A DNA stretch of 64,000 nucleotides from Paeniglutamicibacter gangotriensis Lz1y (GTDB taxonomy: Bacteria; Actinomycetota; Actinomycetes; Actinomycetales; Micrococcaceae). The position numbers were made by a program, and so were the translations under genes. A model generated the notes under the pieces. That model was not told the origin of the DNA. It ran no database searches and worked only from the letters and a program-made list of their open reading frames with translations. The stretch covers positions 124,001-188,000 of the forward strand of contig NZ_AOCK01000002.1 of NCBI RefSeq assembly GCF_000348945.1, read 5' to 3'. Below are positions 43,677-52,236 of this stretch, one piece after another (position 1 is the stretch's first letter; every line of letters starts with the position of its first letter).

Positions 43677-44251
43677 GGTAGGTCAGGTGTCTTCCGATCG
43701 GCCATGTCATCAATGCTTGTTTCAAGGTCAAACGCGGTTTCGGCGAGGAAGCGAATGACGGTTTCCCGCTCTGAGTCACTCAGTCGCACAGCAGCACCGA
43801 AACGAGCGGCGTGATGACGTCCGACGTGATCCCGGGCGGCACTATGCGTCTCGTTGGTGACTTGGACGCAGAGTGACCGCCGGTCGGCGGGATTGACGGT
43901 GCGGAGCACGTGTCCGGCCTTTTCCATCTTGTCAATCATTTTGGTCACCGAGGCCGTGCTGATCTTCAAATGCTTGGCCAGCATGCTTGGCGTGACGGAC
44001 GAACCGGTGTTTTTTGCAGAAATCAGGAGACGGACCGCGCGCATGTCGGTCTCGTTGAGCTTCATGAATTGTTGGGACGCGCGGGAGATCTTTCGTTCGA
44101 CCGCGCGCAACCTGCCCATCTCTGACATGATGCGATCGATCTGCTTCAGTGCCGATTCGTCAACCCCGGACCTGTCGATCAACTCGCTGCGGGGGTCGCT
44201 TGAATCGAGGTTGTAGATCGTTGGAAGTTCTTCGTTTTCCAGTGGGCGCAC
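43673..44251 (-). CDS. MarR-family transcriptional regulator
   Basis: About 192 residues. Winged-helix motif: LLISAKNTGSSVTPSMLAKHLKISTASVTKMIDKMEKAGHVLRTVNPADRRS. The N-terminal part before it (about 50 residues) is longer than usual. GTG at 44251 is used, but its ribosome site is too close, and the true start may lie on either side. It ends inside the heptanucleotide repeat. Ligand and targets unknown; it stands next to metNIQ on the same strand, but behind a strong hairpin. Confidence 0.75.
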   Translation of the reverse strand: MRPLENEELPTIYNLDSSDPRSELIDRSGVDESALKQIDRIMSEMGRLRAVERKISRASQQFMKLNETDMRAVRLLISAKNTGSSVTPSMLAKHLKISTASVTKMIDKMEKAGHVLRTVNPADRRSLCVQVTNETHSAARDHVGRHHAARFGAAVRLSDSERETVIRFLAETAFDLETSIDDMADRKTPDLP

Positions 44252-44381
44252 CCCTCTCCGGTCAAGATGTCGTAATCGGTCTTCCCATGTTACGACCGTT
44301 GCCTCGGTGAACAGGCATCGGAGTGTTTTCCTTACCGCGACGGCGCCGGGATGAAGGGCAGTGTTGGTACGCCCCACGGAG

Positions 44382-44427
44382 AAGTGCGGTGCATGGACCC
44401 TGACAGGGACAGGCATGCACCGCACTT
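44382..44427. terminator. Strong hairpin between metQ and marR
   Basis: Perfect 14-bp inverted repeat (AAGTGCGGTGCATG and complement); the 18-base loop has a further CCCT/AGGG pairing. It should terminate the met operon; no T run. Confidence 0.75.
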
Positions 44428-44484
44428 GGAATCCCGCGCTAACGGAAAATTGGCCGAAACGCCACGGCCGTCTGGCCGTAGTGT

Positions 44485-45336
44485 CTAGAAGGCCGGAATG
44501 ACGCTTCCGTCGGTCCAGGTCTTCTTGATGTAGTCGCTGACCTCGGCAGAATGCAGCAGCTCCTCGAGCTTGGCGATGGCCGGGGTTTCTTCGCCTTCAC
44601 GCCAGGTGAGGAAGTTGGCGTTGGGGTTGTCGATTGCTGATTCTTGGGCTACGACCTCGTCCAGGTTCAGTTTCGCCTGGGCGATGTAGTTGCCGTTGAT
44701 GACTGAAAGACCGATGCTCGGATCCTCGGCGTAGAACTTGGGAACCTGTTCGGAGTTGACTTCCTTGAACGTCAGCTTCTTCGGGTTCTTGGCATCATCG
44801 CCTTCAAGGGTCAGTGCCGAGTCGGTGTCCTCGAGGCCGGTGAGCACGCCGGCGGTTTCCAGGACGCGCAGGCCGCGCAGCTGGTTCACCGGGTCGTTGT
44901 TCAACAGCACGATGGAGCCCTCGGTGACCTCGGCGATGTCCGTGAACTTCTTGGAGAAGACGGTCAGCGGCTCGACGTGGATGCCCACGCCGTGCTCGAA
45001 CTTGTATCCCTTGGTCTCGACCTGGTCAGCGAGGTATGCCTCGGTCTGGAAGTAGTTCGCATCGAGGGTCTTGTCGGCCAGTGCGATGTTCGGCGTCTGG
45101 TAGTCGTCGATTTCGGTAATTTCCAGGTCGATGCCCGCATCCTTGGCCAGGTTCTCATCGATGTACTGGAGGATCTGGGCATGCGGGATCGGGCTGGAGC
45201 CGACCTTCACAATGGTCGGGTTGGCTGGGTCGAGTGTTGCTTCCGCGCTGGGGGTGGTGGCAGTGCCGCCTCCGCAAGCCGTCAGTGCGAACAGCGTGGC
45301 GACACCGGTCAGGGCAAGTGCGAGTTTCTTACGCAT
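44485..45336 (-). CDS. metQ: Methionine ABC transporter substrate-binding lipoprotein
   Basis: 283 residues. Signal peptide MRKKLALALTGVATLFALTAC, whose lipobox ends LTAC; the Cys is lipidated. The mature protein is a NlpA/MetQ-type binding protein (KVGSSPIPHAQILQYIDENLAKDAGIDLEI; GVGIHVEPLTVFSKKF; WTDGSVIPAF). ATG at 45336 has AAGGAAG. Last gene of metNIQ; a 134-base spacer separates it from metI. Confidence 0.93.
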   Translation of the reverse strand: MRKKLALALTGVATLFALTACGGGTATTPSAEATLDPANPTIVKVGSSPIPHAQILQYIDENLAKDAGIDLEITEIDDYQTPNIALADKTLDANYFQTEAYLADQVETKGYKFEHGVGIHVEPLTVFSKKFTDIAEVTEGSIVLLNNDPVNQLRGLRVLETAGVLTGLEDTDSALTLEGDDAKNPKKLTFKEVNSEQVPKFYAEDPSIGLSVINGNYIAQAKLNLDEVVAQESAIDNPNANFLTWREGEETPAIAKLEELLHSAEVSDYIKKTWTDGSVIPAF

Positions 45337-45470
45337 GGGATGCGCTTCCTTTTCATCAAGTTCCGGTGTCGGCGACACCGGATAACAAACGCAGCTAGCG
45401 GCAACTGGCTGCGCGCCGGCGGGATGAACCGTCGGAATTCTGTGGAGCTCGGGGTGGTGCCCCGGGCGGT

Positions 45471-46151
45471 TTAGCGGTGGTCCACCAGGCGGGCGAACCA
45501 GTCTCCGAGGATCTGGACCAGCTGGACCAGGATCACCATGATCACGATGGTCACGATCATGACCGTTCCGTCGTAGCGCTGGAAACCGTAGTTGTAGGCC
45601 AATCGGCCCAGTCCTCCGCCGCCGACGAGTCCCGCCATGGCGGAGTACCCGATGAGCGTGACGATAGTCGTCGTGGTTGCCGCGATGATGCCCGGCAGTG
45701 CCTCGGGGACCAACACCTTGCGAGTAACCTGCATCTTTGTTGAGCCCATGACCAAGGCCGCATCGATCTTTCCGGTGGAGACATCACGCAGCGCGGATTC
45801 CACTAAGCGGGCGAAGAACGGGATGGTGCCAATGGTCAGTGATACCGAGGCTGCGACCGGGCCCAGGGAGACGCCGACTAGCAGCGTTGCGAAGGGAATC
45901 AGCGAAAGCATCAGGATAGCGAAGGGGATCGAACGGGTGATGTTGGTGATGATGCTAGAGAGCACGAAATTCAACCAAGGGATCGGGGTCAACCCACCCT
46001 TAGCGGTGTTCAACAGCAGAATTCCCAACGGAAGACCGACCAGGACCGTGAAGAAACCGGAGATGCCGGTCATCTGCAGGGTCTCGAGAAACGCGGGGAG
46101 CATGGCCTTGGTGATGCCGGGGTTGGTGACTAGATCGTTGAAGAAGTCCAT
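45471..46151 (-). CDS. metI: Methionine ABC transporter permease
   Basis: 226 residues, five membrane helices. The permease loop that contacts MetN is EALRDVSTGKIDAALVMGSTKMQVTRKVLVPEALPGIIAATTTT (read in segments: DAALVMGST, VLVPEALPGI). Follows metN by three bases. Confidence 0.93.
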   Translation of the reverse strand: MDFFNDLVTNPGITKAMLPAFLETLQMTGISGFFTVLVGLPLGILLLNTAKGGLTPIPWLNFVLSSIITNITRSIPFAILMLSLIPFATLLVGVSLGPVAASVSLTIGTIPFFARLVESALRDVSTGKIDAALVMGSTKMQVTRKVLVPEALPGIIAATTTTIVTLIGYSAMAGLVGGGGLGRLAYNYGFQRYDGTVMIVTIVIMVILVQLVQILGDWFARLVDHR

Positions 46152-46154
46152 GGC

Positions 46155-47147
46155 CTACTTAGCCTCCTTGGGCGTCACAGCAACACCGTTGGCGAGCAGG
46201 TGGTTGGTGATAGCGGTAATGTCCGCCCCTTCCGGAAGCGCGATGCGCAGGTGCGCGAACTGGTGTTCGCCCAGTTGCTCGACGGAACCTGCAATCACGT
46301 TCACATCCACATCGAAGGTTCGGGCGATCGAGGAGATTACCGGATCTGCGGCTTGGTTCCCTGAGTACAGTAGATCCAGGACCACGCCAGCGGGAAGATC
46401 TGCCGGCAATTTTCCGGGCATCGGCAGCAATGCTTGGGAGAGGCGTCCGGTCGGGTTAGCGACGACCGTTTCGATGTCACCGTGCTCGACGATGCGGCCT
46501 GCTTCAAGAAGTGAAACGGAATCGCAGGCCTGCTTCACGACGTTCATTTCGTGGGTGATGATCAAGACCGTGAGGTTCAATCGGTCACGCACTGATTTGA
46601 TCAATGCGAGGATCTCGTCGGTGGTCTTGGGGTCCAATGCGCTGGTCGGCTCGTCGCAGAGCAGCACATCGGGATCCGAGGACAATGCGCGGGCAATACC
46701 GACGCGCTGGCGTTGGCCACCGGAAAGCTGGGCCGGGTATGCATCGGCGAACTGAGTCAATCCGACGAGCTCCAGCAGGGCCGTGACCTTCTCGGCGATT
46801 CGGGCCTTGGGTGTGCCGATCAGTTCGAGTGGGAAGGCGACGTTTTGCGCAGTGGTGCGCGAATCCATCAGGTTGGCATGTTGGAAGACCATGCCGATGC
46901 GGCGACGTGCGGTGCGCAGGTCTGCATCGGAGACGTTGGCCAGTTCCTTATTGTTGACGGCAACCGAGCCGGAGGTGGGGCGGTCAAGCAACGTCAAGCA
47001 GCGGACAAGGGTTGACTTACCGGCGCCGGAGTGGCCGATGATGCCGTGGATTCGGCCGGCATCGACGTGCAAGGAGACGCCATCAAGGGCGACGACGGTG
47101 CGTTCGCCCTGCTGGTAGACCTTGCGCAGGTCAGTGACTGTGATCAA
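46155..47147 (-). CDS. metN: Methionine ABC transporter ATP-binding protein
   Basis: 330 residues. Walker A GHSGAGKST, signature LSGGQRQRVGIARAL, Walker B VLLCDEPTSALD, then a C-terminal NIL/ACT-like domain (about 255-330) that binds methionine for transinhibition. TTG at 47147 is used: the ABC domain begins there and AAGGA lies 10 bases upstream; the frame is open further upstream without an obvious start. First gene of the operon. Confidence 0.92.
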   Translation of the reverse strand: MITVTDLRKVYQQGERTVVALDGVSLHVDAGRIHGIIGHSGAGKSTLVRCLTLLDRPTSGSVAVNNKELANVSDADLRTARRRIGMVFQHANLMDSRTTAQNVAFPLELIGTPKARIAEKVTALLELVGLTQFADAYPAQLSGGQRQRVGIARALSSDPDVLLCDEPTSALDPKTTDEILALIKSVRDRLNLTVLIITHEMNVVKQACDSVSLLEAGRIVEHGDIETVVANPTGRLSQALLPMPGKLPADLPAGVVLDLLYSGNQAADPVISSIARTFDVDVNVIAGSVEQLGEHQFAHLRIALPEGADITAITNHLLANGVAVTPKEAK

Positions 47148-47186
47148 AGGGGGGGTGTCCTTAGCAATCAAAAAGAAAAGGGGTAC

Positions 47187-47226
47187 TGAATATTCAATCA
47201 CTGTCGAACGATTGCGGCGCAATCGT
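47187..47226. promoter_or_regulatory. Two palindromes upstream of metN
   Basis: TGAATATTCA (47187-47196, perfect) and ACGATTGCGGCGCAATCGT (47208-47226, perfect 9-bp arms around one G). They lie 40-80 bases before the TTG start of metN. Confidence 0.55.
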
Positions 47227-47523
47227 GGTGGACTGCTGCCGTTCATTGAATCGGACCGACGGTTAAGCGAGAATAGCAATCTGTTTGTTTCGTGAAGAGG
47301 GGAAAGGCCGAAGATCACGATGAATTGGTTGGCCTGAGGGGTGCGGTGGGGTTGCTCGAACCTAGGGTGAAACGTCTCACGTGGCGCCCGGAGCGGGGTT
47401 TCGGAGTGGGAAATGTGTCGTTGTATTGCGGGCAGCTAGGTGCCTCGGGACCGGGGCACGCGGCCGCGATTCGTGGCTACACCACGGTTCCAAGCGTTCT
47501 TCGGCGCACCGTCCGAAAACGCG

Positions 47524-47554
47524 GAAGGGACCCTGGGTGTTCAGGGGTCCCTTC
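47524..47554 (-). terminator. Terminator of the exonuclease gene
   Basis: Ten-bp inverted repeat (GAAGGGACCC and complement) just beyond the exonuclease stop, followed on the minus strand by CGCGTTTT. Confidence 0.7.
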
Positions 47555-47576
47555 GAAGCTGTGTGGTTAGGGGCTA

Positions 47577-48257
47577 TTAGGCCTTGACCGGCCACTGGCC
47601 GTCAACAACGGCTTCTGGATTCTTGCGCCGGAAGTATTCCTGCAGGCTGGCTGCCTGTTCCGCCGCCCATTTGACCTGCTGCGTATGCAACTCGGCGGGG
47701 TCGGTCTGAAGTGCCGAGTACTTTGCCGCCTGTGCGTCGGCAATACCGATGGTGGCTGCGGCATCGGCCGTGGACGTATGCGCATTGAGCAACTGCACAC
47801 CGTAGAACTCGCTCATCACCGAGAGATTCCGCTTGCCGCGGCGATACTTGTCGACCTGCTTGTCCAAGATGTACGGGTCAATGACCGGTGCCGGCGCGAT
47901 CACTGCCAATCCGTGGCGCTTGGCCTCGCGATCGAGCACCGTGAAGTCGTAGGCGGCATTGAACGCCATGACCGGCATGGTCTGGAACAAATCTGCTAGG
48001 AACGCGGAGATCTCGGCGACCGCTGTGGCCGCGTCCATGCCTTCGGCCTGGGCCTTGTCCGTGGTGACCCCGTGGATGGCCGAAGCCTCTTCCGGGATAG
48101 CCACACCGGGATCGACCAGCCACTCCTTGGTCTGGAGGATTTCTGAACGCCCGTTGACCACGACGATGGAGGCGGTGACGATGCGCGCATCGAGCGGGTC
48201 ACGCCCGGTGGTCTCGAGGTCGAACGCGGCGCGGGGGAGTGTATGCCAAGAAGTCAT
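47577..48257 (-). CDS. DnaQ-like 3'-5' exonuclease (DEDDh)
   Basis: 226 residues. DEDDh motifs: AAFDLETTGRDP (two acids), NAAYDFTVLDREA (third), and NAHTSTADA (His and the last Asp). Belongs to the DNA polymerase III epsilon-like group used in proofreading or RNA/DNA trimming. ATG at 48257 follows TAGCGT by 7 bases, so it looks leaderless; the longer frame upstream is unsupported. It is divergent from the alkyltransferase-like/adnAB run. Confidence 0.88.
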   Translation of the reverse strand: MTSWHTLPRAAFDLETTGRDPLDARIVTASIVVVNGRSEILQTKEWLVDPGVAIPEEASAIHGVTTDKAQAEGMDAATAVAEISAFLADLFQTMPVMAFNAAYDFTVLDREAKRHGLAVIAPAPVIDPYILDKQVDKYRRGKRNLSVMSEFYGVQLLNAHTSTADAAATIGIADAQAAKYSALQTDPAELHTQQVKWAAEQAASLQEYFRRKNPEAVVDGQWPVKA

Positions 48258-48264
48258 GGGACCA

Positions 48265-48270
48265 ACGCTA
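48265..48270 (-). promoter_or_regulatory. -10 element of a leaderless promoter for the exonuclease gene
   Basis: TAGCGT on the minus strand, 7 bases before ATG. Confidence 0.45.
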
Positions 48271-48379
48271 CCGGGAACCGGAGACACTTTGCCCCTCCGC
48301 ATCGCCGGTTGCGGAGGAACACACCGACCCAGGCCCGATAATGGATGAAGGTCGGTGCAAAATGGCGAAGGAGAATGTG

Positions 48380-48811
48380 GTGAAAGAGGCAGGTGGCGGG
48401 CCGGTTCCAGGAGAAACGGAACCCCCACGGAACGTCCCGGCGGACGGTGCCCAGTGGGAGTACGACGAGGCGGTCTTCGCCGTCGTGGCCATGATCCCGT
48501 CCGGCAAGGTCCTGTCCTACGGTGACATCGCTGAACTGCTGGGTGCAGGCGGCCCGCGCCAGGTCGGCAAGGTGATGGGCCGCGGTGGCTCGGAAGTCAC
48601 CTGGTGGCGAGTGTTGCGTTCCAACGGCACCATGCCCGCAGCGCTTCAGCCGCTTGCCGAGCCACACTGGGCGGATGAGCAGACCCCGCACACCGATACC
48701 CGGGTGCAGATGAAACTCGCGCGCTGGATCCCCACCGAGGCCGACCACGCGTGCATCGACAAGGTGGCCGCGGCGCTGCCGATTCCTAAACGTCACCCGC
48801 GAATGATCTGA
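48380..48811 (+). CDS. Alkyltransferase-like (ATL) DNA-binding protein
   Basis: 143 residues. Helix-turn-helix domain of O6-methylguanine methyltransferases: VVAMIPSGKVLSYGDIAELLGAGGPRQVGKVMGRG. The active-site Cys region (PCHRV) reads TWWRVLRSNG, with Trp in place of the Cys, so it cannot take an alkyl group. ATLs bind O6-alkylguanine and hand it to nucleotide excision repair. GTG at 48380 has AAGGAG six bases before it; ATG at 48362 is an alternative. Stop and adnA ATG overlap (TGATG). Confidence 0.85.
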   Translation: MKEAGGGPVPGETEPPRNVPADGAQWEYDEAVFAVVAMIPSGKVLSYGDIAELLGAGGPRQVGKVMGRGGSEVTWWRVLRSNGTMPAALQPLAEPHWADEQTPHTDTRVQMKLARWIPTEADHACIDKVAAALPIPKRHPRMI

Positions 48812-51800
48812 TGGAGCACATGGACACCCGCAATTCCGCCCCGGACACCGCCGCGCATCAGCAGGATGCGGCCGCGCCCGCCGCAGGCACCTTCGTCGAG
48901 GACGCGAGGCAGCAAGAAGCCCTGGATTTGGAAGCGGGCCACGGGCCGGTGCTGGTCCTTGGAGGGCCTGGAACCGGCAAGACCACGACGCTGCTACGGG
49001 TGCTGGCACGCCGGCTGGATGCCGGGCTGGATCCGCAGCAGGTGCTGGTGCTTTCGCCCACCCGTGTCTCCGCCGCTTCGCTGCGCGATGATCTGTCCGA
49101 GAGCACCGACAAGACGTTCTCCGAGCCAGCTGTGCGCACCTGGTCCGCCTACGCCTTCGACCTGATTCGCCGTGCCCGGCTCGACGGGTTGCTGCCAGCC
49201 CTGGCGCGACCGCCGCGGTTGCTCTCCGGACCCGAGCAGGACACCCTCATCGGGCATCTGTTGGAGGGCCACGCCCAAGAAATCACCCCCGGTCCGGGAT
49301 GGCCGGAATCCCTTGCTGAGGCCATCGGCACCCGCGGATTCCGCAAGGAGCTGCGTGAGCTCTTCGACAGGATCTCCGAGCACGGGCTGTATGCCGGCGA
49401 ACTGCAAGACCTTGGTGAGGAGCTGAACCGTCCCGAGTGGGTGGCCGCGGCACGCTTCTACCAGGAGTACCGGGACCTGTTGGATCTGGGCAGTGCAGAA
49501 GCCTTCGACCCCGCCGGGCTGCTGGCCGCTGCGGCAACCATCCTGGAGGACAACCCACGGTTCCTGGCCACCGAACACGACCGCTTGCAGCTGGTCATGG
49601 TCGATGACCTGCAAGAAGCCAACCCCGCCCAGCAACGCCTGCTGGGGCTGCTCGCCCGCGGACGAGACCTGGTGGCCTTCGCGGTGCCCGACAATGTGGT
49701 CCAGGGATTCCGTGGGGCACGGCCCGACATGCTCGGTGAGTTCGAATCGCGCCTGGGCACCTTGAAGGCACCCGCCCGAATCCTGGAACTGCACCACTCC
49801 TACCGACTGAACCCGGAGCTTGCCACCGCGTGGGGCAGAATCGCCCGTCGCATCCCCGTGGCAGCCGGAGGTGCCGGCCGGATCCTGGTGTTCGAGCAGG
49901 GTGCAGATGCTGCCCCGGAAGCATCCCGTAATTCCCCTGCCGCCTCCGCGCTGCCGGACGATCCGGAGGCGCCGGAAATCGGTGACGGGGAAGCCACAGA
50001 GCTCGACGGTGCACCGGCGACGGTGCCGGGCAGCCTCGAAGTGTTGTTAGTTGATTCGCCGATCCACGAGGAGCGTCTGGTGGCCCAGCGGATCCTGGAA
50101 GAACACCTCATCGGGCGCCGCCCGCTTGAAGACATGGCGGTGGTGTTGCGCAACGGCTCGCAGGTTCGCTCCATGGCCAAGTATCTGGCCGGGGCAGGCA
50201 TTGCGGTGAACACTCCGCCGGCGGAAACCCCGCTGCGCGAGGAACCGGCGGTGCGCCCGCTGCTTGATTTGATGACCCTGGCGCTGGATCCCGAGGCGCA
50301 GCAGGACCCGCTGCTGCTCCAGGAATTGCTGATGTCCAGGTACGCGACGGCCTCGGCCCTCGATGTGCGTAGGCTGCGCCAGGGTTTGCGCCGCCATGAG
50401 GTGGGATTGGGTGGAAACCGTTCCAGCGCCGAACTACTCGCCGGGATGCTCGATGAGCTTGAGCTGTTGGAAACCATGGGCCGCGAGGCCGCCGGAGCCA
50501 GGCGCCTGGCCCGGATGTACCAGGCCCTGCGTGCCGAACTTGCGGCCGGCACCGGCAACGCCGAAACCGCGTTGTGGTCCCTCTGGGCAGCCAGTGGGAT
50601 GGCCGAAAAATGGACGACCACCGCATTGGCCGGCGGCATCCTGGGAACCCGAGCGGACCATGATCTGGATGCGATGCTGGCGATCTTCCAGTCCGCCGAA
50701 CGCTTCGTGGACCAGCTGCCCGGTTCCTCCGTGGCCCAGTTTGTCGAGCACGTGCTGGGCCAGGAACTGCCCATGGACACCCTGGCCAGTCGCGGCGGGT
50801 CCCGCCCCTCGGTGCAGGTGCTGACCACCGCTGCTGCGGCCGGACGCGAATGGGATCTGGTGCTGATCCCGGGCATGCAGGAGGGTATCTGGCCCAACAT
50901 CAAATTGCGCGGCGAGCTGCTCGGGGGAGGGGCGCTGAGCGATGTGATCGAACACGGCCCGGCGATCCTGCCGGTGCGCAACATCGCCGCACTGATCCGC
51001 GAAACCCGGGCCGATGAACTGCGCACCTTCGCCAACGCGGTCTCCCGGGCGCGCAGCAAGGTCATCGCGATCGCCGTGGCCTCCGAAGACACCTCCCCCT
51101 CCTCGTTTCTGGACATCGTGGACCCGGCAGGAGCCGTGGCCGGCCGGCGGACCGTCTTTGTCCCGCGTCCGCGGGCGCTGGGCGCACTGGTGGCCGAACT
51201 GCGCCAGGCCGCCGAGGCCACCGCACTGGATGCGGACCGTGAGGACCTGCACCGCGATGCCACCGACGTGTTGGGGGCGTTGGTCGCTGCCCCGCACGCG
51301 GTCCGCGGCGCCCACCCATCAAGCTGGTGGGGATTGGCCGAGCCCACCTCCAGTGGTCCGGTGGTCCCGGCCGGGGAACCGGTGAAGGTTTCGCCCTCGA
51401 AGGTCGAAGCGGTGATGAACTCCCCACTGAACTGGTTTGTGCAGGCCGTCGGCGGGGAAGCTGCCACCGACTTCGCCCGCTCCCTGGGTACCCTGGTGCA
51501 CTCGATCGCCGAGGAACACCCGGAGGCCGGCGGTTCCGAGTACCTGGCGGTCCTCGAGAAACGCTGGGGCGAACTGGAGATGCCTCAGAACTGGGAGGGG
51601 GCACGGGACCGTGAACGCGCCGAATCGATGCTCCAGAAGCTGGCCCAATACAACGTGATGATGCGTACCGAAAAGCGCCGGCTTATCGGCCGGGAAATCC
51701 CCTTCGAGGTCCTGATCCCCGCACCCGGAAGCACTGCGGTGTCAGAAGCGGCCGCGGGCTCGGACCCCGAGACCTTGCCCGATGCCCGTGCCCCGCGCGC

Positions 51801-52236
51801 GGCCCTGCTGCGCGGGGTCGTGGACCGGGTCGAGGCCGATGAATCCTCCAACCCCTGGGTGGTGGACCTGAAGACCGGAAAATCGCAGCCCAGCGGCAAG
51901 GACGTGGAAAAACACCCGCAACTGGGCGCCTACCAGGCAGCGGTCATCAACGGGGCGCTCGCCGGGCACACGGGGGAGGAACTGACCCGGACGCCGGCCG
52001 GGGCCTCCCTGGTGCAACTTGGCACCACCACCAAATCCCCGCGCGAACAAGCCCAGCCGGCCATCACAGACGAGGATTGGGCCACGCCCATGGTGCTGGC
52101 CGCCGCGCAATTGATGGGCGACGCGGACTTCCTCTCCCGCCATGACCCGGCCCGCGGAGGCCGACGCGGCAGCAATTGCCGGTTGCCGGGTATCTGTCCA
52201 TTGTGTTCCGAAGGAAGGCAGGTCACCGAGCCATGA
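48811..52236 (+). CDS. adnA: AdnA-type helicase-nuclease subunit
   Basis: 1141 residues. UvrD-like motor with Walker A VLGGPGTGKTTT; motif II reads VMVDDLQEANPAQQ, an Asp-Asp pair instead of the usual Asp-Glu. C-terminal RecB/PD-(D/E)XK nuclease: RGVVDRVEADES, VVDLKTGK, and a Cys-rich end CRLPGICPLC that may hold an iron-sulfur cluster. In mycobacteria AdnA-AdnB (Rv3202c-Rv3201c) form a double-strand-break resection motor-nuclease in place of RecBCD; the pair here has the same order. Translationally coupled to ATL and to adnB. Confidence 0.88.
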   Translation: MEHMDTRNSAPDTAAHQQDAAAPAAGTFVEDARQQEALDLEAGHGPVLVLGGPGTGKTTTLLRVLARRLDAGLDPQQVLVLSPTRVSAASLRDDLSESTDKTFSEPAVRTWSAYAFDLIRRARLDGLLPALARPPRLLSGPEQDTLIGHLLEGHAQEITPGPGWPESLAEAIGTRGFRKELRELFDRISEHGLYAGELQDLGEELNRPEWVAAARFYQEYRDLLDLGSAEAFDPAGLLAAAATILEDNPRFLATEHDRLQLVMVDDLQEANPAQQRLLGLLARGRDLVAFAVPDNVVQGFRGARPDMLGEFESRLGTLKAPARILELHHSYRLNPELATAWGRIARRIPVAAGGAGRILVFEQGADAAPEASRNSPAASALPDDPEAPEIGDGEATELDGAPATVPGSLEVLLVDSPIHEERLVAQRILEEHLIGRRPLEDMAVVLRNGSQVRSMAKYLAGAGIAVNTPPAETPLREEPAVRPLLDLMTLALDPEAQQDPLLLQELLMSRYATASALDVRRLRQGLRRHEVGLGGNRSSAELLAGMLDELELLETMGREAAGARRLARMYQALRAELAAGTGNAETALWSLWAASGMAEKWTTTALAGGILGTRADHDLDAMLAIFQSAERFVDQLPGSSVAQFVEHVLGQELPMDTLASRGGSRPSVQVLTTAAAAGREWDLVLIPGMQEGIWPNIKLRGELLGGGALSDVIEHGPAILPVRNIAALIRETRADELRTFANAVSRARSKVIAIAVASEDTSPSSFLDIVDPAGAVAGRRTVFVPRPRALGALVAELRQAAEATALDADREDLHRDATDVLGALVAAPHAVRGAHPSSWWGLAEPTSSGPVVPAGEPVKVSPSKVEAVMNSPLNWFVQAVGGEAATDFARSLGTLVHSIAEEHPEAGGSEYLAVLEKRWGELEMPQNWEGARDRERAESMLQKLAQYNVMMRTEKRRLIGREIPFEVLIPAPGSTAVSEAAAGSDPETLPDARAPRAALLRGVVDRVEADESSNPWVVDLKTGKSQPSGKDVEKHPQLGAYQAAVINGALAGHTGEELTRTPAGASLVQLGTTTKSPREQAQPAITDEDWATPMVLAAAQLMGDADFLSRHDPARGGRRGSNCRLPGICPLCSEGRQVTEP

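Larger units (their letters stand above)
47148..47576. other. metN upstream region and exonuclease terminator
   Basis: 429 bases. It holds two palindromes (47187-47196, 47208-47226) and the exonuclease terminator. I looked for SAM-I and SAM-IV riboswitch landmarks and saw none that held. Confidence 0.5.

Noticed and set aside
43549-43758. 69-codon frame through the tandem repeat
   Set aside because: Its sequence is mostly translated repeat (HGSWLMA) and continues antisense to marR.
47230-47420. SAM-IV-like riboswitch upstream of metN
   Set aside because: Fragments resembling GCAACC-type loops exist, but the order of helices and the conserved core do not fit.
49800-51467. 555-codon minus-strand frame opposite adnA
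   Set aside because: Ser/Ala/Arg-rich shadow of the high-GC codon pattern.
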